From Psychrobacter sp. Pi2-1 (lineage in GTDB: Bacteria > Pseudomonadota > Gammaproteobacteria > Pseudomonadales > Moraxellaceae), in contig NZ_CAJHBO010000011.1 of assembly GCF_904846645.1 (NCBI RefSeq), forward strand, positions 1 to 64,000: 64,000 bases of DNA, written 5' to 3'. The notes beneath the pieces are model-generated. The model saw nothing but the letters and a program-made list of their open reading frames with translations. It did not search any database and was not told the DNA's origin. The stretch's first letter is position 1. Each line of letters begins with the position of its first letter. Shown here in pieces: positions 29,918 through 40,545 of the stretch. The translations under genes and the position numbers were made by a program.

Positions 29918-30922
29918 ATGCCTACCACCATGCCAACTCAAACGCCACCATCACAGCCTATTGGCCGCTTTGCGCCTTCACCAACGGGTGAGTTACATCT
30001 CGGCTCTTTAACGACTGCGCTTGCCAGCTTTTGTCATATCAAATCAATCGATGGTAAGTGGTTGTTGCGTATGGAAGATACCGATACTGAACGCTGTGAT
30101 CGGCAGTTCACTGAGCAAATTTTGATAGATCTTGAGGCACTTGGATTGCATTGGGATGGTGATGTTATTTATCAGTCTGAGCGCATTGATATCTACAACG
30201 ATTATCTATCATCATACCTGCGACCGTTGACCTATGGCTGCCAATGCTCCCGTAAAGACTTAGAACAGTACTGGGCGCAAGAAGAGATAAGTAGAAACCA
30301 TAGTCTTGCCAGCTTAGCTGCGCTGACCGACCAATCATTAAACGAACAAGCTTTATCAATTGTCCAAGTACAACCAAATAGGCAGCGGTATCCGCGGCGC
30401 TGTGTGGCAGCTGACCTTGATAGACAGCAGCATAAGCTACGTATTCAGCTACCAGACTATCGGATTGGCTTTAATGATGGTATTCAAGGACTACAATGGG
30501 ATAATCCGCAGCAGACATTAGGCGATATGGTTGCTCGTCGTCAGGATGGTATGATTAACTATATACTGGCAGCCAGTCTCGATGATGGTCTACAGCAGAT
30601 TACTCATATCATGCGTGGTCTCGACATTCTACCTATGACGACTGCACAGATCGGCATTATGCAAGCCGCCCGCCTACCCACTATTGACCGATGGTATCAT
30701 CTGCCATTGATTAATAATGCTGACGGCCAAAAGCTCTCTAAGCAAAACCTTGCTCAACCGATCGACACATCAGACCCGAGTCAACTTATTGTTGAAGCCC
30801 TATCACTATTACAGCAAGCAGAGATCGATATCGATACTCCAGAAAATATGCTTAAACAAGCCATTGCTCAATGGGACAATACCCCAATACAAGGCAAGCA
30901 GCAGTTAAATTTGCCTTATTAA
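29918..30922 (+). CDS. gluQRS: Glutamyl-Q tRNA(Asp) synthetase
   Basis: GluQRS attaches glutamate to queuosine in the anticodon of tRNA-Asp. It is a GluRS catalytic core without the anticodon-binding domain: 334 residues versus 507 for gltX at 54093. HLGS (HIGH) occurs in [13 protein letters not shown] and the KMSKS-like loop is QKLSKQN. A partial Zn site CQCSR follows the YLRPLTYG segment. The ATG at 29918 is preferred over a TTG at 29909 (neither has a clear ribosome site). It is next to dksA as in other proteobacteria. Confidence 0.93.
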   Translation: MPTTMPTQTPPSQPIGRFAPSPTGELHLGSLTTALASFCHIKSIDGKWLLRMEDTDTERCDRQFTEQILIDLEALGLHWDGDVIYQSERIDIYNDYLSSYLRPLTYGCQCSRKDLEQYWAQEEISRNHSLASLAALTDQSLNEQALSIVQVQPNRQRYPRRCVAADLDRQQHKLRIQLPDYRIGFNDGIQGLQWDNPQQTLGDMVARRQDGMINYILAASLDDGLQQITHIMRGLDILPMTTAQIGIMQAARLPTIDRWYHLPLINNADGQKLSKQNLAQPIDTSDPSQLIVEALSLLQQAEIDIDTPENMLKQAIAQWDNTPIQGKQQLNLPY

Positions 30923-30951
30923 TGAGAGTTCAAAAGCTATAAATAGACAAT

Positions 30952-30985
30952 AAAAAGCGCCACTATGAGTGACGCTTTTTATTGC
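30952..30985. terminator. Terminator between convergent gluQRS and ftsW
   Basis: AAAAAGCGCCAC pairs with GTGACGCTTTTT (30952-30963 with 30969-30980; one mismatch), with T runs on both strands. Confidence 0.82.
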
Positions 30986-31048
30986 AATAATGCTAGACAC
31001 TATTTACCGAAACTCTGAAGCTATGCAGAGACTATTATATAGAGCCTA

Positions 31049-32245
31049 TTAGTAATAACGGCATTGGCTTTTCTCGATTTCAGGGCTTTCTTTATATATC
31101 TTCAATAATAGCGCGACCATAACCAAGCTAATCAACATAGACGAACCGCCATAACTAAAGAACGGCATAGTCAGACCTTTGGTTGGGATGGCACCCATGT
31201 TCATCGCAGCGTTAATAATCGTCTGGGCAATAAATACCACACCAATACCGAAAGCAGTATAGCTCATGCGCATCTGGCGGCGTTTGAGCGCGTTGTAACT
31301 GATACGCATCGCACTACCGATGATCAGCGCTTCAAGTATCAGCACCATGCTAACCCCGACGAACCCTAACTCTTCACCCGTAATGGCTAATAGGAAATCC
31401 GTGTGCGCCTCAGGCAAATGCGACAGTTTCTGTACACTTTCGCCATAGCCAACACCCGTGAACTGCCCACGACCAAAGGCGATCAAACTACGTGCGAGCT
31501 GATAATCAGTATCTTGTACATCGTCAAATGGATCCATAAACGACATCACACGCACCAGTCGGTACTCTGCCGTAGTCACCATCAACACTGCACCACCAAC
31601 AGCAGCAGCACCCAAGGCTAAGAAGTGCTTATAAGGTGCTCCAGCAATATAAAAAATCGCGAACAGCGTACCAATAATGACGACAAAAGAACCAAAATCC
31701 GGCTGCGATAATAGCAGTATCGTTATCAGCGCCACTACCAGCATAATTCGCAAGAAGCCATCTAAGCCATTACGAACTTCAAAAGATCGGCGCACCACAA
31801 AGTCAGATACAAATACAATCATGACCAGTTTGGCCAACTCAGCTACCTGAAAGTTAAAGCCGCCTACCGTAAGCCAGCGCTTAGAACCATTAATTGGCGT
31901 ACTAAACAACGTAGCAACAAGTAATAGCCCTGTGATGCCTAACAAAGCAAACTGAGTCTCGGTCTTATAAAGTGTGCGTAAAGACACGCCATAATAAGGA
32001 ATGACCGCAACGATTAAACCAATCGTCATATACAACAGCTGGTTTTTGAAAAAATATAGCTCGGTCATACCGCGGCTAAGCGCAAAAGGGATAGAAGCAG
32101 AAGCAACCATCAGCAGACTAAGCACCATCATACAGCCGACGCTTGATAACAAAATTGCGCGTGCTGATGGCATAGACAGAACACCGTCTGAGCCAGAGGT
32201 TTGCTTGGTTTGGGGCGAGGAACGAAAAAAAGAAGAGAGCGCCAT
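31049..32245 (-). CDS. ftsW: Septal peptidoglycan glycosyltransferase FtsW
   Basis: FtsW polymerises septal glycan strands from lipid II with PBP3. The polytopic SEDS protein (about 398 residues from the ATG at 32245) has VASASIPFA, NGSKRWLTVGGFNFQVAELAKLVMIVF, LLLSQPDFGS (catalytic Asp), GYGESVQKLSHLPEAHTDFLLAITGEELGF and PFFSYGGSSML. The AHTDF and GEELG motifs favour FtsW over RodA, as does the position after murD. A GTG at 32296 is an in-frame alternative start; neither has a clear ribosome site, so the N-terminus is uncertain. Confidence 0.94.
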   Translation of the reverse strand: MALSSFFRSSPQTKQTSGSDGVLSMPSARAILLSSVGCMMVLSLLMVASASIPFALSRGMTELYFFKNQLLYMTIGLIVAVIPYYGVSLRTLYKTETQFALLGITGLLLVATLFSTPINGSKRWLTVGGFNFQVAELAKLVMIVFVSDFVVRRSFEVRNGLDGFLRIMLVVALITILLLSQPDFGSFVVIIGTLFAIFYIAGAPYKHFLALGAAAVGGAVLMVTTAEYRLVRVMSFMDPFDDVQDTDYQLARSLIAFGRGQFTGVGYGESVQKLSHLPEAHTDFLLAITGEELGFVGVSMVLILEALIIGSAMRISYNALKRRQMRMSYTAFGIGVVFIAQTIINAAMNMGAIPTKGLTMPFFSYGGSSMLISLVMVALLLKIYKESPEIEKSQCRYY

Positions 32246-32522
32246 AATTTTATATACACTAACAAACGAAAAAACACGGCGTCTATGAAACGCCACCGTT
32301 TAAAAAATCATAAAGTAAATCGTACTAGATAGATGCTAGAAAGCCCTTAACCCTCGGCAAACGCCTTAGCTAGCACCTATTTTAGTAATCAGGATTATAT
32401 GCTTGACAGTAGCAGCAATCTATAAGCAAAACAATCATTTATCCAGAAAATACTGGCTGTTGCTAAAGGTGCGATATGCGCTATGCCAATCTATATAGCT
32501 GATTGATATATTCGGCTACCTA

Positions 32523-33947
32523 TTAAGCTTCTGATTGTGCAGTATCTAATTGATTGACCAGTTGGCTAAAGTGCTCACCGCGAGCCGCATAACCACTATA
32601 TTGGTCAAAGCTAGCACAGGCAGGTGACAACAATACAGCCTGTACTTGCGATAAACTACTGGTAGTGACTTGTTGAATAGTCGCAAACGCATTCTCTAAT
32701 GTCTGACACTGATGTAGCGCAACATCATCACTCAATTTCGCCGCTCTTAGATGTTGTTCAATCTGCTGACCATCCTCACCAATAAACAAGACTTGGCTCA
32801 CATATTGATTGATAAAAGGCGTTAATTCACCAAACTGTTGCCCTTTGCCTTGCCCGCCTAAGATCAATAATAGCTTACCGTCTTTTGGCGCATAGACTGC
32901 ACCCAAGCCTTCGATAGCGGCCATGGTCGAACCAATATTGGTGCCTTTAGAATCATTGAAGTAATCAATACCAGCAGCATTAGCCACATATTGGCAGCGG
33001 TGCTCAAGACCTGTGAACTGCTGCAAAGTGGTTAGCATGCTCTCTAGCGGTAATCCTGCAAGCTCACCAAGTGCCAGAGCCGCTTGAGCATTCAGTAGAT
33101 TATGACGACCTTTAATCAACAGTTTGTCTGCCGACAGTAATCGTTCTGTACCACGAGCAAGATGAGTTTGGCCTTCTGTGTCGGTAATCAGACCATACTG
33201 ACCTTTATCAGGGGCATGAATACCCGTACTAATTCTCGGTAGGTTGTCTGCGACCAATGGACGAGTAAGTGCATCTTCGCGGTTAATCATCACCGATTTA
33301 GCACCTTGGAAGATACGGTGTTTGGCTTGATGGTAACCGAGCATATCTCCATGACGATCTAAATGATCAGGCGACATATTGAGCACAGTCGCTACTTTTG
33401 CGCCCAAGTTGGTGACGGTTTCTAATTGGAAACTAGACAGCTCAAGCACCGCAAGTTCCATATCAGAATTATCTAGCAATGTTAAAGCTGGTACACCGAT
33501 ATTGCCGCCGACACCCACATTAACGCCAGCATCCGCTGCCATTTGGCCGACTAACGTAGTGACCGTACTTTTGGCATTAGAACCTGTAATCGCTACGATG
33601 GGTACGGTACACGCTTCACAGAACAGTTGAATATCACTAACTACAGGAATATTGGCTTGGCGAGCAGCAGCCACAGCGTCAGTCTCAAGAGAAATACCTG
33701 GGCTAATAATAATACGTGCCGCTTGCTGCAATAAATCGGCATCTATCCCACCAAACTGACGAATCTCAATCTCGGCTGGCAACTTATCGGCCAATTTAGG
33801 GGTAACTTGAGCATCAGTGACTGCGACTTGATAGCCTTGTTTGGCCAGATAATGCGCGACTGACAATCCAGACTGCCCCAAACCGACCACGACTTGTAGA
33901 CCACTACCCTTATGAAGTAAGGCTTCTGTTGCTGTATTAGTGGTCAT
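32523..33947 (-). CDS. murD: UDP-N-acetylmuramoyl-alanine--D-glutamate ligase
   Basis: MurD adds D-glutamate to UDP-MurNAc-L-Ala in the cytoplasm. The 474 residues show the N-terminal Rossmann loop VVVGLGQSGLSVAHYLA, the P-loop TGSNAKSTVTTLV (122-128; Asn-Ala-Lys instead of the common Asn-Gly-Lys), LSSFQLETV, MSPDHLDRHG and NDSKGTNIGSTMAAI. The ATG follows AAGGAATAGAT. It lies upstream of ftsW in a two-gene unit, apart from the rest of the dcw genes at 45-54 kb. Confidence 0.97.
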   Translation of the reverse strand: MTTNTATEALLHKGSGLQVVVGLGQSGLSVAHYLAKQGYQVAVTDAQVTPKLADKLPAEIEIRQFGGIDADLLQQAARIIISPGISLETDAVAAARQANIPVVSDIQLFCEACTVPIVAITGSNAKSTVTTLVGQMAADAGVNVGVGGNIGVPALTLLDNSDMELAVLELSSFQLETVTNLGAKVATVLNMSPDHLDRHGDMLGYHQAKHRIFQGAKSVMINREDALTRPLVADNLPRISTGIHAPDKGQYGLITDTEGQTHLARGTERLLSADKLLIKGRHNLLNAQAALALGELAGLPLESMLTTLQQFTGLEHRCQYVANAAGIDYFNDSKGTNIGSTMAAIEGLGAVYAPKDGKLLLILGGQGKGQQFGELTPFINQYVSQVLFIGEDGQQIEQHLRAAKLSDDVALHQCQTLENAFATIQQVTTSSLSQVQAVLLSPACASFDQYSGYAARGEHFSQLVNQLDTAQSEA

Positions 33948-34615
33948 ATCTATTCCTTCTATTAAACGAGAAAAGTTGTAACAAATAAACTTGTTGTATA
34001 GCGATTCTAATCGACGCCGCTAAGATGTGAAGCATCTTAACGCCATCGTTCAGATTTCGGTACTGATTTTTTATGAGTTTATGCTATTATTCGCCTGTTT
34101 TTATATTAAGTGGCTAATGCTATAATAGTCAGCTTGATTAATATTTATCAGTATTTTGCTGAGCACATTGCTCAAGCATTTTAGTTTAGCATGTTGTCAC
34201 ATTTATCGCGCGATTGTCACGCCTCTTCATCAACGATTCTCGTCGTGATAAGGGTGTATCAGACAATTTTGGTAATTTGACGAGTGATATATCACCTTCT
34301 ACTACAGCAAGTGATTGCTGATTCTATATATTATTGTAGGTACATCTATCTAGTTGCCTATTTTAAGCAATCTTTTAAAAAATATTTTTAGGTAATTTAC
34401 TGCCCTTATCATCGTATTGATTATTGATGAGCGTATTTTTGATACCAAAAAAATCAGTAGATACTTTGGTTATTAGTTAGATACCTCAGTTATTAGTTAA
34501 ATATCTTGGTTATTAGTTTCTCACAATCCAACACAGCAACATGACCTAGTGCATGTTGAAGTAAAAGAAAAATGAATAGCTATTATTAGCGACGCGATCA
34601 TTTTATAAATGAGTA
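33948..34615. other. Divergent intergenic region murD / SulP
   Basis: This 668-base AT-rich region must hold promoters for murD (-) and the SulP gene (+). It contains three 20-bp tandem repeats (34459-34518) close to the SulP start. No ORF or RNA gene is seen. Confidence 0.5.
34459..34518. repeat. Three 20-bp direct repeats upstream of the SulP gene
   Basis: AGATACTTTGGTTATTAGTT (34459-34478), AGATACCTCAGTTATTAGTT (34479-34498) and AAATATCTTGGTTATTAGTT (34499-34518) are contiguous. The GTTATTAGTT half is invariant. A 20-base spacing places copies about two helical turns apart, the form of a multi-site operator, but it could also be slippage. Confidence 0.9.
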
Positions 34616-36154
34616 ATGATTACTTTTTTGCCTCTAACCCTATGTAGTTTACTTATGACATCTTTTATTGATAACTTGCGTGACGAGTGGTTTTCCAATG
34701 TTCGCGGCGACGTTTTATCGGGTTTGGTTGTAGCCCTAGCCCTTATTCCAGAAGCCATTGCCTTTTCTATTATCGCTGGTGTTGATCCAAAGGTTGGCTT
34801 ATATGCCTCATTTTGTATCGCGGTAGTGATCAGTTTTGTCGGTGGTCGTCCAGGTATGATTTCGGCGGCGACTGGCGCTATGGCACTGGTCATGGTCGAC
34901 TTGGTTGCTGACCATGGTCTGCAATATTTGCTTGCCGCAACTTTGCTTTGCGGTGCCATTCAGGTCGTAATGGGCATTTTAAAGCTTGGTAATCTGATGC
35001 GCTTTGTCTCTCGCTCAGTGGTTATCGGTTTCGTCAACGCTCTAGCAATATTGATCTTTGCCGCGCAATTACCAGAACTGAACCCAATGACTGAGCGTGT
35101 TGGCATGACTGTTTATATCATGACGGCAGCTGGTTTGGCGATTATTTATCTGTTTCCACTTATTCCTAAAATCGGTCGCATCGTTCCTTCACCGCTTATT
35201 TGTATTGTAGGTTTGACCGCTGTTGCAATGTATATGAATCTTGATATTCGCAACGTTGGCAGCATGGGTGATTTGCCAGATTCATTACCAGTATTCTTGT
35301 TACCTGACATTCCATTAAACCTAAATACCTTGCTGATTATTGCGCCCTATTCTATCGCGCTTGCCATCGTCGGTCTTTTAGAGTCTATGATGACAGCGAC
35401 GATCGTCGATGAATTGACCGATACACCAAGTGATAAAAACAAAGAGTGTCGTGGTCAAGGTATGGCCAACGTTGTGTCAGGTTTCTTTGGTGGTATGGCA
35501 GGCTGTGCGATGATTGGCCAATCAATGATCAACGTCAAATCTGGTGGTCGTACACGTCTATCTACTTTGATGGCTGGTGTTGTTCTTCTTATTATGGTCG
35601 TGTTCTTGAGCGAATGGGTCAGTCAAATTCCAATGGCAGCCTTAGTTGCAGTCATGATTATGGTATCGATTGGTACGTTTAACTGGCAATCTATTCGCGA
35701 GTTTAAGACGCATCCCATGTCGTTTAATATCGTAATGCTGGCGACTGTATTGACTACTGTCTTTACTCACAATTTAGCTTACGGTGTCGGCGTAGGTGTC
35801 TTACTATCTGCCTTGGCATTTGCTAATAAAATTGGTCAGTTCTTAACCATTTTTAGTGAATATGATGACAGCAGCAATACCCGCTACTATTATGTTCAAG
35901 GGCAGGTATTCTTTGCCTCTACCACCCAGTTCTTGCATAGTTTCGATACCAAAGAGGCTGTAGATAGTATTCAGATTGATGTAAGCCAAGCACATTTTTG
36001 GGATGTTAGCGCTGTTGATACCTTGGACAAGCTAGTGATGCGCTTGCAACGTGAAGGTATTGATGTCAAAGTGGTAGGACTCAACAATGCGAGTCGAACA
36101 CTGATTGATCGCTTCTCTGTTCATGACCGCCGAGACATTGGCTTGTTAGACTAG
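34616..36154 (+). CDS. SulP-family anion transporter with STAS domain
   Basis: SulP proteins move sulfate, bicarbonate or other anions; which one cannot be said here. The protein is 512 residues from the ATG at 34616, 499 from the one at 34655; the second fits the family better ([12 protein letters not shown]). [35 protein letters not shown] opens the transport domain. [35 protein letters not shown] and [28 protein letters not shown] are family motifs. The C-terminal STAS domain is about 410-512 ([24 protein letters not shown]). It is followed by a universal stress protein gene 174 bases away, an arrangement often seen with SulP. Confidence 0.92.
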   Translation: MITFLPLTLCSLLMTSFIDNLRDEWFSNVRGDVLSGLVVALALIPEAIAFSIIAGVDPKVGLYASFCIAVVISFVGGRPGMISAATGAMALVMVDLVADHGLQYLLAATLLCGAIQVVMGILKLGNLMRFVSRSVVIGFVNALAILIFAAQLPELNPMTERVGMTVYIMTAAGLAIIYLFPLIPKIGRIVPSPLICIVGLTAVAMYMNLDIRNVGSMGDLPDSLPVFLLPDIPLNLNTLLIIAPYSIALAIVGLLESMMTATIVDELTDTPSDKNKECRGQGMANVVSGFFGGMAGCAMIGQSMINVKSGGRTRLSTLMAGVVLLIMVVFLSEWVSQIPMAALVAVMIMVSIGTFNWQSIREFKTHPMSFNIVMLATVLTTVFTHNLAYGVGVGVLLSALAFANKIGQFLTIFSEYDDSSNTRYYYVQGQVFFASTTQFLHSFDTKEAVDSIQIDVSQAHFWDVSAVDTLDKLVMRLQREGIDVKVVGLNNASRTLIDRFSVHDRRDIGLLD

Positions 36155-36250
36155 GCGAAACTGCTAAGCGAATCTACGCGGTTGCCATGTGGCTATATTC
36201 TTAGTCTATGGCTAATATATCGGATATTAATAGACAGTTATATTGGTAAA

Positions 36251-36282
36251 AGGGTTGGATGTATTTTTCATACGCCAACCCT
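36251..36282. other. Hairpin between the SulP and stress-protein genes
   Basis: AGGGTTGG (36251-36258) pairs with CCAACCCT (36275-36282), with GTAT/ATAC pairing inside the loop. No T-run follows on the plus strand, so it is more likely a processing or attenuating element than a plus-strand terminator. Confidence 0.6.
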
Positions 36283-36328
36283 AAACTAAGATAGCAGATT
36301 TTTATTATTAAAATGATGTGGTCGTTTT

Positions 36329-37183
36329 ATGAGTAATTTAAAACCAGATAGTGTGATTGCTTGCTTGGACTGTCCTGATCATGTTCAAGCGGTACTAGAG
36401 GCCAGTATGTGGGCTTCTATTCGCCTGCGCGCGCCTGTTGGCTTATTGCACTCGATGCCAAGCTTGCAGCAAAAAGCCGCTATTAATTACTCTGGTTGCC
36501 TCAATATTGATGACGAAAATGCTTTGCTCGAACAGTTCACATCCAAAGAGCATCTGAGCAACTGTGAGCTAAAGGCACAGGGCCGATTGCTATTATCTCA
36601 AGCAACCTCGTATTGTGAACAGCAACGCCATAAGCTAAAGACATATACACTGCATCGTCATGAGAACCTCAATCAGAGCATTGATTACGTCGATGACCAA
36701 GCACAATTGATCGTTATAGGTCACCATGTCACCTGCAAATCAACACTGAGCCAACTCATTCGAGTCAGTCACTGCCCCATTTTGGTGACACATGCACCAT
36801 TTTTGCCCCCTACTACCGCTTTATTTGCGTTTGATAACAGTCTAACGTGCCATAAACTACTAAATTGGCTGTGTAAAACGCCACTGGTGCGTGCACTAAC
36901 GGTTCATATTGTGATGGTCGGCAAGGAAACTTCTGATAACTGTGATGCGTTGCGTGAAGCCTATGCCAAGCTCAAACAGGCGGGTATCAAATCCAAAAAG
37001 ACATTGCTTGACTGCCGTGATGTTGCAGCGGCTTTGAACTACTATCAAAATCAGCATGATATCGGTTTACTTATGACTGGGGCTTTTGGCCAATCTCGTC
37101 TCCGCGAATTACTACAAGGTAGCGATACAAAAAAGCTATTGGTCAGCACAAAAACCCCTTATCTATTGTTTCCTAAAGCCTAA
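36329..37183 (+). CDS. Universal stress protein (tandem UspA-like domains)
   Basis: The 284-residue protein shows two Usp-like halves. The first begins SVIACLDCPDHVQAVLEASMWASIRLRAPVGLLHSM and ends with IDYVDDQAQLIVIGHHVTCKSTLSQLIRVSHCPILVTH. The second begins TTALFAFDNSLTCHKLLNWL and ends DIGLLMTGAFGQSRLRELLQGSDTKKLLVSTKTPYLLF, the usual Usp C-terminal motif (G-x-x-x-x-S-R-L-R-E). The first half lacks the strict nucleotide-binding G-2x-G-9x-G(S/T). It follows the SulP gene and may help regulate it or respond to the same stress (inference from context only). Confidence 0.88.
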   Translation: MSNLKPDSVIACLDCPDHVQAVLEASMWASIRLRAPVGLLHSMPSLQQKAAINYSGCLNIDDENALLEQFTSKEHLSNCELKAQGRLLLSQATSYCEQQRHKLKTYTLHRHENLNQSIDYVDDQAQLIVIGHHVTCKSTLSQLIRVSHCPILVTHAPFLPPTTALFAFDNSLTCHKLLNWLCKTPLVRALTVHIVMVGKETSDNCDALREAYAKLKQAGIKSKKTLLDCRDVAAALNYYQNQHDIGLLMTGAFGQSRLRELLQGSDTKKLLVSTKTPYLLFPKA

Positions 37184-38001
<818 letters not shown>

Positions 38002-38108
38002 ATTTGAAGACCTACCTACGGGCATAAACTTATAGGTACAGACTCTTACAGCATTTTTATCTATCGGTAATGCCGATATCTATATTATAAATTCAAGGGG
38101 GAATTTAA

Positions 38109-39371
38109 ATGGAAAGTCAAATCTTTGAGCTCCAATATGCGCTCGATACGTTTTACTTTTTGATATGTGGTGCGTTGGTCATGTGGATGGCAGCAGGCTT
38201 CACTATGTTAGAGGCTGGACTGGTCCGATCAAAAAATACAGTCGAAATCTTAACCAAAAACGTCGCACTATTTGCAACGGCTAGTATCATGTATATGGTA
38301 TGCGGCTATGCGATTATGTATGGTGGCGACCTATTCTTAAGCGGAATTGCAGGCGGTGATACGTTAGTAGAAGACGCCTTAGCAGCCTCTGCTGAAAACG
38401 GCTTCGGTGGCGACTCTGTCTACTCTGCCGCATCAGACTTTTTCTTCCAAGTGGTCTTTGTAGCGACCTGTATGTCAATCGTATCAGGTGCTGTTGCTGA
38501 GCGCATGAAACTGTGGTCATTCTTATTATTCGCTGTGGTCATGACCGGTGTTATCTACCCATTAGAAGGTAGCTGGACATGGGGCGGCAACGATGTCTTT
38601 GGTCTATTTAACCTAGGCGACATGGGCTTCTCTGACTTTGCAGGCTCTGGTATTGTACATATGGCAGGTGCAGCAGCAGCTCTAGCAGGTGTATTGCTCT
38701 TAGGCTCACGTAAAGGTAAATATGGCCCTAATGGCGAGATACGCGCTATTCCTGGTGCCAACCTACCATTGGCGGCACTCGGTACACTAATCTTATGGAT
38801 GGGTTGGTTCGGTTTCAACGGTGGTTCAGTGCTTAAATTAGGCGACATCGCTAGTGCTAATGCTGTTGCAATGGTATTCTTGAACACTAATGCTGCTGCT
38901 GCTGGCGGTGCTGTCGGTGCCTTAATCTTAGCCCGCATCATCTTTGGTAAAGCGGATCTAACCATGCTTCTAAACGGTGTACTAGCAGGTCTAGTTGCCA
39001 TTACTGCTGAGCCTTCAACTCCTTCTGCATTACAAGCTACTATCTTCGGTGTTATTGCCGGTATCATTGTAGTGTTATCAATCTTAGCCTTAGACAAAAT
39101 TAAAATTGATGATCCAGTTGGTGCAATCTCAGTTCACGGTGTGGTCGGTCTATTCGGTCTACTAATCGTACCTATTACTAACCCAGCATCTACCTTTATC
39201 GGTCAGATTGTGGGTGCTGCAACCATCTTTGCTTGGGTATTCATTGCCAGCTTAGTGGTTTGGTCTATCATCAAGCTAGTTATCGGTCTACGTATCTCTG
39301 AAGAAGACGAGTACGAAGGTGCTGATATTGCAGAATGTGGTATGGAAGCTTACCCAGAATTTATAAGATAA
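38109..39371 (+). CDS. amtB: Ammonium transporter
   Basis: AmtB conducts NH3/NH4+ across the inner membrane, gated by GlnK. The 420 residues include MWMAAGFTMLEAGLVRSKNTVEIL (TM1 gate region) and AGSGIVHMAGAAAAL with the first twin His. GTLILWMGWFGFNGGS and AISVHGVVGLFGLL (second twin His) follow. It has no long signal peptide, unlike E. coli AmtB. The ATG follows AGGGGGAATTTAA. It is the partner of glnK in one operon and ends at an intrinsic terminator. Confidence 0.97.
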   Translation: MESQIFELQYALDTFYFLICGALVMWMAAGFTMLEAGLVRSKNTVEILTKNVALFATASIMYMVCGYAIMYGGDLFLSGIAGGDTLVEDALAASAENGFGGDSVYSAASDFFFQVVFVATCMSIVSGAVAERMKLWSFLLFAVVMTGVIYPLEGSWTWGGNDVFGLFNLGDMGFSDFAGSGIVHMAGAAAALAGVLLLGSRKGKYGPNGEIRAIPGANLPLAALGTLILWMGWFGFNGGSVLKLGDIASANAVAMVFLNTNAAAAGGAVGALILARIIFGKADLTMLLNGVLAGLVAITAEPSTPSALQATIFGVIAGIIVVLSILALDKIKIDDPVGAISVHGVVGLFGLLIVPITNPASTFIGQIVGAATIFAWVFIASLVVWSIIKLVIGLRISEEDEYEGADIAECGMEAYPEFIR

Positions 39372-39407
39372 GCTCCTTTCAAGTAAGCTAAAGATTGATG
39401 TTAAATG

Positions 39408-39446
39408 CGCTGATACTACCCACTGTAGTATCGGCGTTTATAATTT
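39408..39446 (+). terminator. Intrinsic terminator after amtB
   Basis: CGCTGATACTA (39408-39418) pairs with TAGTATCGGCG (39426-39436), one G-U pair, loop CCCACTG, followed by a T-rich run (TTTATAATTTT). Confidence 0.8.
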
Positions 39447-39497
39447 TAGTGTTTAAAGTTCTCCCCTGTTGAAGCCATAAGCTTAAATCTAAAACGT

Positions 39498-39538
39498 AAA
39501 AAATCCCGCGAGACCTTTCGGTAACGCGGGATTTTTAT
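39498..39538. terminator. Bidirectional terminator between amtB and the DUF2147 gene
   Basis: AAAAATCCCGCG (39499-39510) pairs with CGCGGGATTTTT (39525-39536) about a 14-base loop, with A and T runs on both sides. It serves the converging genes. Confidence 0.88.
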
Positions 39539-39565
39539 GTATTACGCTAAAACTAATTTTTTAGT

Positions 39566-39949
39566 TTATTTCTTTTTCCACTCTTGGCTACGAGAGAATG
39601 GTCCGATATAGCCTTTTAGCTTCAATGTGTTGCCGCTTAAGCTTGCAGTCATACGATAGTCTTTGCCTTTTTCAGGGTCAGTAATCGTACCACCACTATA
39701 TTTACCACCACCGTCAGCTTTTAGACCTTTAATAATGGTCGTACCAACGTGCTTTTTGCCTTTAGCTGAGTTAGTAGCAATAAGAGTACCGGTCAACACA
39801 CCATTTGACTCAGTGATCTTTACCGTACCTTTTGGCTTGCCTTCATCATATGTCTGCCAAGTAGTGTTGGCTAATGGGTCAGCGGCGAATGCCATGCTAG
39901 CAATACCAATACCAGCAACTGCTAAAGTGGTCTTTGTAAATAATTTCAT
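39566..39949 (-). CDS. DUF2147 secreted small protein
   Basis: A signal peptide (MKLFTKTTLAVAGIGIASMA, cleavage after AFA) is followed by DPLANTTWQTYDEGKPKGTVKITESNGVLTGTLIAT. KGLKADGGGKYSGGTITDPEKGKDYRMTASLSGNTLKLKGYIGPFSRSQEWKK completes the beta-rich DUF2147 pattern. The family is periplasmic and of unknown function. The start is the ATG at 39949, eight bases after GGGAG; a Met seven codons upstream at 39970 lies beyond the ribosome site. Confidence 0.88.
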   Translation of the reverse strand: MKLFTKTTLAVAGIGIASMAFAADPLANTTWQTYDEGKPKGTVKITESNGVLTGTLIATNSAKGKKHVGTTIIKGLKADGGGKYSGGTITDPEKGKDYRMTASLSGNTLKLKGYIGPFSRSQEWKKK

Positions 39950-40210
39950 AGATTGACTCCCTTCATACAATGATTACTCGAAACGTTATGTTTCTGTTGT
40001 CCTATGCTTATCCTTTGCTAGAACCTTTCATTACGAGCTTTACGGTTTCGACCTTTTTAAATGATAGTTACCATTACAACTTATAAGCTTTTGGTTAAAG
40101 ATTCAAGCGACACAAGCGATGTCTTAACTCATTATAAGCAATTTTTAGGTTTTGCCTAGTAATTTTTTTATAGTTTCTTATTTCTGTAAAAATAAAACTA
40201 TATCAAAGAC

Positions 40211-40474
40211 TTATAGGAAAGGATTGTCGATATCTTTATCTAATTGGTCATCATTTTCCTTTGACTTAGCATCATTCTTACTATATAGATTTTTATCTGC
40301 AAATGCTTGTACGATTTTCCCCGACAGCTCATGTAGCTGTTGGGCTTGGTCGTATCCTAATTCGTCAAAAGTGAGATCAATATCACCATATATAATAATC
40401 TTGTCTTTTTGATTTTCAATGACAAGATCACCAATCTGCATGCTTTGATGGTCGTTGGCGAATGGCTCAATCAT
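40211..40474 (-). CDS. Small acidic hypothetical protein, 87 residues
   Basis: I do not recognise this protein. It begins MIEPFANDHQSMQIGDLVIENQ, is rich in Asp, Lys and Gln, and has a probable amphipathic helix (FDELGYDQAQQLHELSGKIVQAFADK) and a charged C-terminus ending DIDNPFL. No signal peptide or membrane segment is seen, so it is likely cytoplasmic. AAGGATAATCAA precedes the ATG, supporting it as real. It lies 71 bases after the nuclease gene start region is left (nuclease at 40546-41439), in the same direction. Confidence 0.7.
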   Translation of the reverse strand: MIEPFANDHQSMQIGDLVIENQKDKIIIYGDIDLTFDELGYDQAQQLHELSGKIVQAFADKNLYSKNDAKSKENDDQLDKDIDNPFL

Positions 40475-40545
40475 TTGATTATCCTTATTATCAGTAACAT
40501 TTTATTTTTTTCGAAATGAGGCTATTTTTGGGTCTTACTTTCAGC

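Noticed and set aside
34603..34959. Antisense frame of 118 codons over the start of the SulP gene
   Set aside because: It covers the well-conserved SulP N-terminus on the opposite strand, with no independent evidence.
38555..39097. Long antisense frame of 180 codons within amtB
   Set aside because: It is a mirror of the amtB coding frame: its Ala/Pro/Thr-rich sequence follows from the codon pattern of the membrane protein and it has no start signal.
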